From JALOOX01 sp964557955 (GTDB lineage: Bacteria; Desulfobacterota; Syntrophobacteria; Syntrophobacterales; Syntrophobacteraceae), in assembly GCA_964557955.1 (NCBI GenBank), contig CAZLCS010000012.1, positions 1 through 64,000 on the forward strand: a stretch of DNA of 64,000 nucleotides. The letters run 5' to 3'. Shown piece after piece: positions 58,154 to 64,000 of this stretch (positions are counted from its first letter, which is position 1; the number at the start of each line of letters is the position of its first letter). Position numbers and translations under genes: made by a program. The notes beneath the pieces are model-generated. The model saw only the letters and a program-made list of their open reading frames with translations. It did no database searches and had not been told where the DNA came from.

Positions 58154-61100
58154 TCAGCTGGTGAGGTCCACCTGCTCCGTATCGTGCAATCCCGTGTAAA
58201 TGGCACCGCTCCTGCCGTCGATGGCGATACCCTCTCCCGTGCGGATCACATGACCGTCCACAACACACTCGGCCTTTCGCTCCCAAACCCGCATCTTGCT
58301 GAAGCCCACCACACAGGTCTTCCCCAGGCGATGCGCCACAATGGCGGCATGAGAGGTAGCCCCACCCTTTCCCGTCAGGATTCCCTCGGCGATGGAGATT
58401 TCGTGAATGTCTTCGGGAACCGTGTCCGAACGTATTAAAATGATGGCCTTTCCCGGATGTTCACGTCTCAGATGTTCGATGTTCTCCATGTTGAACGCAG
58501 CCAGACCGGCCAAAGCACCTCCACTCACCCCAATGCCGCTTCCCAGATAACTCGCATGAAGGCTCTCGGAAATCTTGAACACCGGAAGCGGTCGCTTCAC
58601 GCGCGGCGCCATGTTTCGAGACTGCAGCACATAGACGCCATCCTCGTCGTCCCCCTGAAACGTGAATTCGATCTCCTGAGGGGCCCAACTGTGCTCAATG
58701 ACCAGCTTTCTCGCCACTTGAACCAGACGCCGGTATACCCTCGGGAAGAGGGTTTCGAGAGAGAATTCCTTGGTCTCCCGGGCATTGAGGCGCTGCTTTT
58801 CGGAAAGCGGCAGCGTCTGCACCAACCCGCCGACCACGTCCTCCCCCTGGTTGCCCCAAGTGAAGTCGCCCACCGGATCGATTTCGTCCTCAGAGGTTCT
58901 GGGATTGTGGGTGAACATCACTCCGGCCCCCGAGTGGGTATCCAGATTGCCGAACACCATAGCCTGGATCGTCACCGCCGTCCCCCAGTTTTCCGAAAGC
59001 CCCATGATCTCCCGATATGTTTTGGCCTTCGGGTAATACCAGGATGCCATCACCTGGCGGATGGCCGTGAACAGCTGCTCCTTGGGATCGTCAGAGAAGG
59101 CGATGTTGTGATCCATGAGGGCCCGTTTATAGGCCAGCGCCATCTCCCGAATCTCCCGGGGCATGAACTCCCGTTTGACATCCCGCTTGTGCAGCTTCTT
59201 GAAGCTCCGCATGATGGCATCGAATTCACCGCGCTGCATGCCGAATGACATCCCCCAGGACTGGATGAACCGCCGGTAATTGTCCCATCCGAACCAATCT
59301 TCGCCCGTCTGGGCGATAAGCCCTTCGACAATCTCTTCGTTGATGCCCACATTCAGAAACGTCGTCATCATTCCAGGCATGGAAACCGCTGCGCCCGAGC
59401 GCACCGAGATCAGCATGGCATTGGTCCCGGATCCGTACTCCCGGCCCGTCAGATCCTCGAGCTTATGGATGTGCGCCATGACACGATCTTCAAAGTCCTG
59501 GCTGGACTGGGAAAAACTCTCGATGACACTGCGACACCGGAAATACTCGGTCGTGATGACAAAAGCCGGAGGCACCTGGACGCCGATGGTGTGCAGGTTG
59601 GCCAGGTTATACCCCTTGTTGCCCATGTGGATGATGTCACACACCATCTTCTTGGGCTTGTACACCGTCGTGACCGTCTTTTCGGGGTCGTAGCTGAGAA
59701 GAAGGTCCAGCATGTCGGAGCTCAGCTCTTCCCTCTGCGTGGCCAGAGTGGTCAAGATGCTGCTGATGAAATGATCAAAGTACTGCAACCCAAAAGTACG
59801 GGCAATGATATCTCTCAGGAAACTCTCGGACACCCGCTGGACACGCTCGGTCTGGGACTCGGCTTCCGTCTCCCGCTGATATCGGAACAGCAGGTTTTCG
59901 CGCCCCAGCTGCCGGATGATGGTCTCCAAATTCTCCTCGTGAGCGGCGTGATAGTTGGTCTGGATGATCTGCTTGATAGCTTCTGAGAATCCCCTGAAAA
60001 TGTCAATGTACTGGGAATGCGAGAACCGCCGAACCTCCAGCGACTTGTCAAACAGCTCCGCCTGAAGCTCCAGCCGATTGGACGTGATCCCGTCTATGGC
60101 CAGGGCCTTGATGAATAGAGGTAGAACCTTTCCGATCCTGAAAAAGCTCGCCCGCGTAATGAAGCTCAGATCGAAGGCGTAAATAATCTCCTCGAAAAGA
60201 ACGTTGGCCAGGTTCTCCAACCGAAATGTGAGGCCCAGAGCGTCGAATTTACCCTCATTGTAGGACCCGTACATGGACGGGATGTCCACGGCAATGTGCC
60301 GCTTGTAGTAGATGTTCTCAAGAATGTTCATCTCGCCGGGAGTGAGGATCACCTCCTTGAGCTCCCCCAGGTAATCCAGGATGGCGTTCAGCTTCTGAAA
60401 GGCATCGGAGCTGTCCAGGACCTCCAGCAACCGGCCCGGGTCCGGGAGCCCCAGATTCGACGCCCGCATCAGATGCTGACGCATATCCTTGAAGCTCAAG
60501 GCATATTTCTCATGGAGCAGCTGGTAGAGCTGAATGAGGAGGAAGGTCCGCCTCTTTTCCCGCTCGGAAACGCCCTGCACGGCATTGACGATCTCCTGCG
60601 TTTCCTCTTCGGTGAGCTCCAACAGATCTTTCACATGATGAATCGTATTGGACTGGAAAATCGACTCCATGATCCGGTGGACATCATCCACAAGCGGCCC
60701 CGAGGTTGCGATCTCCGGGTAGATCTCCCGCGGAACCCGGTCCTGAAGTCCTGACTTGTCCAGAGTCCTCCAGAACTGGATGATCGCCTCTATGAAATGC
60801 ACAATGACATTGTTGCTCTCGACATGACTCTGCTTGCGGAGGAAATGAATCAGTCGATCGCTGCGCCCCGTCATCTCGTCCACATCCGTGGACACCGCCC
60901 GCAGCTGCCCTTCCGCACCGATCTGGTTGAAATACACGGGAAAAAGCTTGGCCAGCTGTTTCACCAGGTTATAAACGGGCCGGATCGGGGCGTGCAGAAG
61001 CTGGCTCACATCCTTCTGGAAGAGATCCGTATCGCGCACGTAGATCCCGCCGAGCGAAAGATTCAGGATGAGCGCAGAAAGAAGTGAACGGGTGCGCAGC

Positions 61101-62428
61101 GGGTTCTTTTTGATGATCTCCAACCAGATCCGGATGTTGGGCAGGTGAGCCGGATTGGTCTCCATCTGCCAATATTGGCTGATTTTTCCGAGCTTGGGGA
61201 GCTGAAACCCCATGCTGATGATCCGCTTCAGGAAGAAGTCCGTCGTGACGCGATCGCCGCTGTCGATGACCTCCATGCCGATGGTTCGGACGATCTGAAG
61301 TGCGGCTTCGGGGTAGTTTTTGAGGCAGACGGCCAGAACGTCGAGGACCTTCTCCAGAAACCTTTGAAGGTTTTCGTCCTGCTTTCGTCGAACCCAGTCG
61401 GCAATCTCAAAATTGATCTCCCTCAGCGTCTCTTCGTGGATCCCCTCGAGCCCCCTGATTTCCATGATCTTGAGGCGGATGAGCATGCTGAGAGGCGATG
61501 CCACATCGGGGTCCTCGAAAGGCTTCAGCGTTTCGGGGAGCTTGAAATATTTCCGAACAATCTCATGAAAATCGGGCAACTGGATCAACTGTGCCACTGC
61601 CTCACGATGATCGGACTCGGATTCTATCTCTCCATCCAATTGCCTCAGATAGGCATGATACTCGTCGTGGCTCAGGATCGTGCAAAGACCAAACCACGGA
61701 GGCTCTGCGCTCTCCGCCAGATCCGCCTGCTGGAGCAGCCACTCACAGGGATCTTCTCTTTCCAGCCAGAATTGATACGTTTCCCGGTAAAGCCGCGTCA
61801 AGAGGCCGCGCAACTCCTCGAACGACGCCGACGACGGCCACACGTTCAGGAGCTTTCCGGCCAGCTTCTTCAGCTGGTAATAGCTCCGCATGACCTCATC
61901 GAGCCCCCCTTCGGGCAAATCCCTCAATTTCTGGAAATAGTATCGCAGGATGCCTTCATGGCAGAAGGAGTGCTCGGTCAATGCCTGATCCACTGTATCC
62001 ACCACGACGCCATCGGGCAATGGGCGACCCAGCGGCCCCGGAAGCTCATCCGCCAGTTTCAACCAGAATGCAATCAGATTATTGGCTGCCAGGCCACGGA
62101 TTTCGGGCCGCTCCGACTGCGAAAGGGCGTGCACAAAGACGTGTGAGAGCAGGAAGACCACCGCACCGTTCTGAGGATGGTTGGAGATCAGACGGAGATT
62201 CGAAACCGCATAGCGCCATGTCTCCGATATTACGAAACGCCAGTTGCGATACTTGTGGTGATACTCAACCAACAGCTCGCGTGCCTGCCGTTCCTTGCCC
62301 GCATAGCCCTTGACCGCCTCCTGGAGGATCTCAAAAATCGGTGCAATTTCAACTTCTACTTTGGTCAGATCGAGGTTCTTGATCAATGCATCGGATTGGA
62401 TCTGGCCTGCCGCCATGCTGACTTTCAT
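58154..62428 (-). CDS. Very long PEP/pyruvate-binding protein (PPDK/PEP-synthase-like, no C-terminal barrel)
   Basis: Protein of 1424 residues. About 900 N-terminal residues are helical and unassigned. From about 930 the pyruvate phosphate dikinase ATP-binding domain follows: GNKGYNLANLHTIGVQVPPAF, ISVRSGAAVSMPGMM, and ATP-grasp-like segments with FTHNPRTSEDE. Near 1359 is the swivelling phosphohistidine domain, GGATSHAAIVAHRLGK, with the catalytic His. The protein ends soon after, without the PEP-binding TIM barrel of PPDK or PpsA. It could be a phosphohistidine carrier or a regulatory relative of rifampin phosphotransferase. Substrate unknown. Confidence 0.85.
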   Translation of the reverse strand: MKVSMAAGQIQSDALIKNLDLTKVEVEIAPIFEILQEAVKGYAGKERQARELLVEYHHKYRNWRFVISETWRYAVSNLRLISNHPQNGAVVFLLSHVFVHALSQSERPEIRGLAANNLIAFWLKLADELPGPLGRPLPDGVVVDTVDQALTEHSFCHEGILRYYFQKLRDLPEGGLDEVMRSYYQLKKLAGKLLNVWPSSASFEELRGLLTRLYRETYQFWLEREDPCEWLLQQADLAESAEPPWFGLCTILSHDEYHAYLRQLDGEIESESDHREAVAQLIQLPDFHEIVRKYFKLPETLKPFEDPDVASPLSMLIRLKIMEIRGLEGIHEETLREINFEIADWVRRKQDENLQRFLEKVLDVLAVCLKNYPEAALQIVRTIGMEVIDSGDRVTTDFFLKRIISMGFQLPKLGKISQYWQMETNPAHLPNIRIWLEIIKKNPLRTRSLLSALILNLSLGGIYVRDTDLFQKDVSQLLHAPIRPVYNLVKQLAKLFPVYFNQIGAEGQLRAVSTDVDEMTGRSDRLIHFLRKQSHVESNNVIVHFIEAIIQFWRTLDKSGLQDRVPREIYPEIATSGPLVDDVHRIMESIFQSNTIHHVKDLLELTEEETQEIVNAVQGVSEREKRRTFLLIQLYQLLHEKYALSFKDMRQHLMRASNLGLPDPGRLLEVLDSSDAFQKLNAILDYLGELKEVILTPGEMNILENIYYKRHIAVDIPSMYGSYNEGKFDALGLTFRLENLANVLFEEIIYAFDLSFITRASFFRIGKVLPLFIKALAIDGITSNRLELQAELFDKSLEVRRFSHSQYIDIFRGFSEAIKQIIQTNYHAAHEENLETIIRQLGRENLLFRYQRETEAESQTERVQRVSESFLRDIIARTFGLQYFDHFISSILTTLATQREELSSDMLDLLLSYDPEKTVTTVYKPKKMVCDIIHMGNKGYNLANLHTIGVQVPPAFVITTEYFRCRSVIESFSQSSQDFEDRVMAHIHKLEDLTGREYGSGTNAMLISVRSGAAVSMPGMMTTFLNVGINEEIVEGLIAQTGEDWFGWDNYRRFIQSWGMSFGMQRGEFDAIMRSFKKLHKRDVKREFMPREIREMALAYKRALMDHNIAFSDDPKEQLFTAIRQVMASWYYPKAKTYREIMGLSENWGTAVTIQAMVFGNLDTHSGAGVMFTHNPRTSEDEIDPVGDFTWGNQGEDVVGGLVQTLPLSEKQRLNARETKEFSLETLFPRVYRRLVQVARKLVIEHSWAPQEIEFTFQGDDEDGVYVLQSRNMAPRVKRPLPVFKISESLHASYLGSGIGVSGGALAGLAAFNMENIEHLRREHPGKAIILIRSDTVPEDIHEISIAEGILTGKGGATSHAAIVAHRLGKTCVVGFSKMRVWERKAECVVDGHVIRTGEGIAIDGRSGAIYTGLHDTEQVDLTS

Positions 62429-62476
62429 ACATGTTTCCTCAACGGGTTTCGAAACGCATCCGGCTTGTCATGGATA

Positions 62477-62513
62477 GTTTCGAGTATCGAGTATCGTGTT
62501 TCGAGTTTCGGGT
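62477..62513. repeat. Degenerate TTTCGAG(T/TAT)-type simple repeat
   Basis: Words tttcgagtatcgagtatcgt and gtttcgagtttcgggtt repeat a 7-10-base theme between the PEP/pyruvate-binding gene and rimI. Such stretches are usual between genes in this type of genome. No function known. Confidence 0.5.
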
Positions 62514-62641
62514 TGTATGGCGCAACGGACAATACTCTGTTCATCATGCAGGGTGCTCAAACGGGTCATGACCACCGGCAATCTCCCGGCCATTCCCACG
62601 GCACCGAATGGTTGGCACTGGAAGCCAGGAACAGAAGGCCA

Positions 62642-63130
62642 TCACTCCTCCCGTTCCAGCTCCATGATCATCCCCGCCTCCTTTCCCTCGGCATAAAACC
62701 CGGGCCGCTCCCCCACCACCCTGAATCCGAGAGACTCGTAAAGCCCCCGGGCTGCCGTATTGGATGGTCGGACCTCCAGAGTGGCCCGTGCACATCCCCT
62801 CTGCCACCCGGCATCGATAGCCCTTTGGAGAAGCGCTCGTCCAATGCCCCGATTCCAAAAGCTGCGCTCAACCGTCACATTGAGAATCTGAAGCTCGTTC
62901 GCAACAACCCAGGAGCAGATATACCCGACGACCACGGTCGTTGATGAGCCAGGTTCCTTACCCGCCGGGCGAGATGTCCTGGCCACGAGGCACAGGGCAT
63001 GCACCTTGTGCAACTCCTCCCGAAACGCAGACTCGGACCACGGCTCCTGCTGATGCGTCCGATCGATCTCCGCGACTGCGGCCAGGTCTCGCGAGGTCAT
63101 GGGTGAGATGGTGATCATAGGCTGATGCAT
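62642..63130 (-). CDS. rimI: RimI-like N-acetyltransferase of ribosomal protein S18
   Basis: GNAT-family acetyltransferase: acetyl-CoA-dependent acetylation of the N-terminal Ala of S18. The start is uncertain: ATG at 63130 gives 162 residues, near the family length (about 150); a longer frame to 63244 overlaps the EIIA gene and has no better ribosome site. The GNAT motif A is visible as VERSFWNRGIGRALLQRAI, then ATLEVRPSNTAARGLYESLG, and the C-terminal FYAEGKEAGMIMEL. It overlaps or abuts the PTS gene on the same strand. Confidence 0.85.
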   Translation of the reverse strand: MHQPMITISPMTSRDLAAVAEIDRTHQQEPWSESAFREELHKVHALCLVARTSRPAGKEPGSSTTVVVGYICSWVVANELQILNVTVERSFWNRGIGRALLQRAIDAGWQRGCARATLEVRPSNTAARGLYESLGFRVVGERPGFYAEGKEAGMIMELEREE

Positions 63131-63176
63131 ATCGCAGGTGATACGCCCTCCCTCGGACGTACCCTTCATGAACTGC

Positions 63177-63617
63177 TCATTCTCGGCCGGAGTTGGTGTT
63201 CCGGGAAAGAATTTCACTGGCCAACGAGATGTGTCTCTGTCCATATTCCTTGACGGTCGAAGCCGCCTCGCCCAAAGGCAGCTCTGTCCTGCATCCTGCC
63301 AGCTTGATGAGCATGGGCAGATTCATGCCGCACACAACCTCGACCCTCGGTCCCAGAAACGAAAGACTGATGTTGGCAGGCGTCCCTCCGAAAAGATCTG
63401 TCAGAATCAGCACGCCACGGCCTCGATCGACTTCACGTATGGCGTCCTTGAGCTCGGCAGTCATCTCCTCAACAGCCTGCTGAGCCCGGAAACATACGGC
63501 TTTACAGGCCTCCAGGTCTCCAACGATCAACTCAGCTACTCGAACCATCTCCTCAGCAAGCCCACAATGGGATACGGCAACGATCCCAATGGGCGCCTTC
63601 TGATTGTCTCCGGACAT
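63177..63617 (-). CDS. Mannose-family PTS EIIA domain protein
   Basis: Protein of 146 residues. The active-site motif VSHCGLAEEM (phosphorylated His at about residue 17) and LTDLFGGTPANISLS are characteristic of EIIA-Man. In this position, next to rapZ and without EIIB or a membrane permease, it is probably a regulatory PTS protein that receives phosphate from HPr/EI rather than a sugar transporter. It is nine bases after rapZ, in one operon. Confidence 0.93.
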   Translation of the reverse strand: MSGDNQKAPIGIVAVSHCGLAEEMVRVAELIVGDLEACKAVCFRAQQAVEEMTAELKDAIREVDRGRGVLILTDLFGGTPANISLSFLGPRVEVVCGMNLPMLIKLAGCRTELPLGEAASTVKEYGQRHISLASEILSRNTNSGRE

Positions 63618-63626
63618 TCAACATCC

Positions 63627-64000
63627 TCATTCAAGATGAATATCGCGATGGAAGACATTAACAAAATAAGAGTTCTCCTCGAGAATTCCAGCCAAACGGG
63701 TCGCAAAAACCACCGAGCGATGCTTCCCGCCCGTGCATCCAATGGCAATGGTGAGGTAGCGCTTCCCTTCCTCGATGTACGCAGGAAGCAGTCGGAGAAT
63801 CAGTCGGCCATAGTCATCGATGAACTCGCGAGCCGCCGGCCACTTGAGCACCCACTCGCTCACTTCGGGGTCCGATCCGTTCTTCTCCTTCAGCTGCTCC
63901 ACGAAATAGGGATTCGGCAGAAAACGAACATCCATGACCAGATCAGCTTCAAAGGGAAGCCCATGCTTGAAGCCGAAGGACAGCACCTGAATGCTCAAGC
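63627..64000 (-). CDS. rapZ: RapZ (YvcJ family), C-terminal part; N-terminus beyond the window
   Basis: About 124 residues are visible, equal to the C-terminal half of RapZ (about 284 residues in E. coli). The conserved SFGFKHGLPFEADLVMDVRF, LPNPYFVEQL and AIGCTGGKHRSVV are all present. RapZ binds RNA/glucosamine-6-phosphate signals through this domain; the missing N-terminal half carries the P-loop. The coding frame continues past base 64000, so the listed start is the window edge, not the true start. Downstream genes: EIIA, then rimI. Confidence 0.9.
   Translation of the reverse strand, partial: LSIQVLSFGFKHGLPFEADLVMDVRFLPNPYFVEQLKEKNGSDPEVSEWVLKWPAAREFIDDYGRLILRLLPAYIEEGKRYLTIAIGCTGGKHRSVVFATRLAGILEENSYFVNVFHRDIHLE

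Noticed and set aside
62642..63244. Longer RimI form starting at 63244
   Set aside because: It would overlap the EIIA gene by 68 bases and add 38 residues without similarity to the family; the shorter form has the usual length.

Overview
The window reads as chromosomal DNA of a Gram-negative bacterium of the Desulfobacterota (old deltaproteobacteria). A Syntrophobacter-like organism is my best guess. The reasons are the block rapZ / PTS EIIA / rimI / long PEP-synthase-like protein / two GAPDH genes / pgk / tpiA / secG / tRNA-Leu, the many lipoprotein and signal sequences, and the density of Ser/Thr kinases. The species assignment is inference.

Three regions follow one another. (1) 1-45.2 kb holds a large signalling and envelope gene cluster. 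It has six Ser/Thr protein kinases fused to TPR repeats (678-3212, 3424-5517, 6070-8253, 17107-19521, 35237-37846, 37961-39796) and a seventh kinase (20667-21968) translationally coupled to an FHA protein and a PP2C phosphatase. Around these lie a tubulin/FtsZ-like GTPase, a von Willebrand A lipoprotein, a large partner protein of unknown function (also present as a truncated copy at 1-571), a ClpA/ClpC-type AAA+ unfoldase, an FHA/transglutaminase-like/Clp-N fusion, a sigma-factor-like protein fused to a zinc-finger module, an ExbB/ExbD-like channel with an extra partner, and several exported proteins. A VapBC toxin-antitoxin pair sits in the middle. (2) 45.2-52.3 kb is a small integrative element with a RepA-type replication protein, an excisionase-like protein, a tyrosine integrase and several unknown small genes, next to the 3' end of tRNA-Leu(GAG). 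(3) 52.3-64 kb is core genome: SecG, triose-phosphate isomerase, phosphoglycerate kinase, two GAPDH paralogues, a 1424-residue PEP/pyruvate-binding protein, RimI, a mannose-type EIIA and the C-terminal part of RapZ.

The main discovery is a shared promoter-like motif, [GA]AGCGAGAA-N16-CTAT. It occurs upstream of five transcription units of region 1: two divergent pairs (31.19-31.29 kb and 44.60-44.75 kb) and one single site (24.77-24.80 kb). A sixth exact copy lies inside the vWA gene, pointing toward the tubulin-like gene. Every intergenic GCGAGAA I found by eye has CTAT exactly 16 bases downstream; of six coding occurrences only the one in the vWA gene does. This suggests one regulon, possibly read by the sigma-like/zinc-finger protein encoded within it.

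My working model is an envelope-associated machine under its own promoter class. Kinases, phosphatase and FHA proteins act as a phospho-switch; Clp-N domains on a kinase and on an FHA protein tie the switch to the Clp unfoldase; the tubulin-like GTPase and its partner act in the cytoplasm; the vWA lipoprotein, the ExbB/D-like channel and the exported proteins act in the envelope. The regulators resemble those of type VI secretion (PpkA/PppA/Fha/ClpV), but no tube, sheath or baseplate genes are present. The model is inference from gene neighbourhood and shared domains and promoters.
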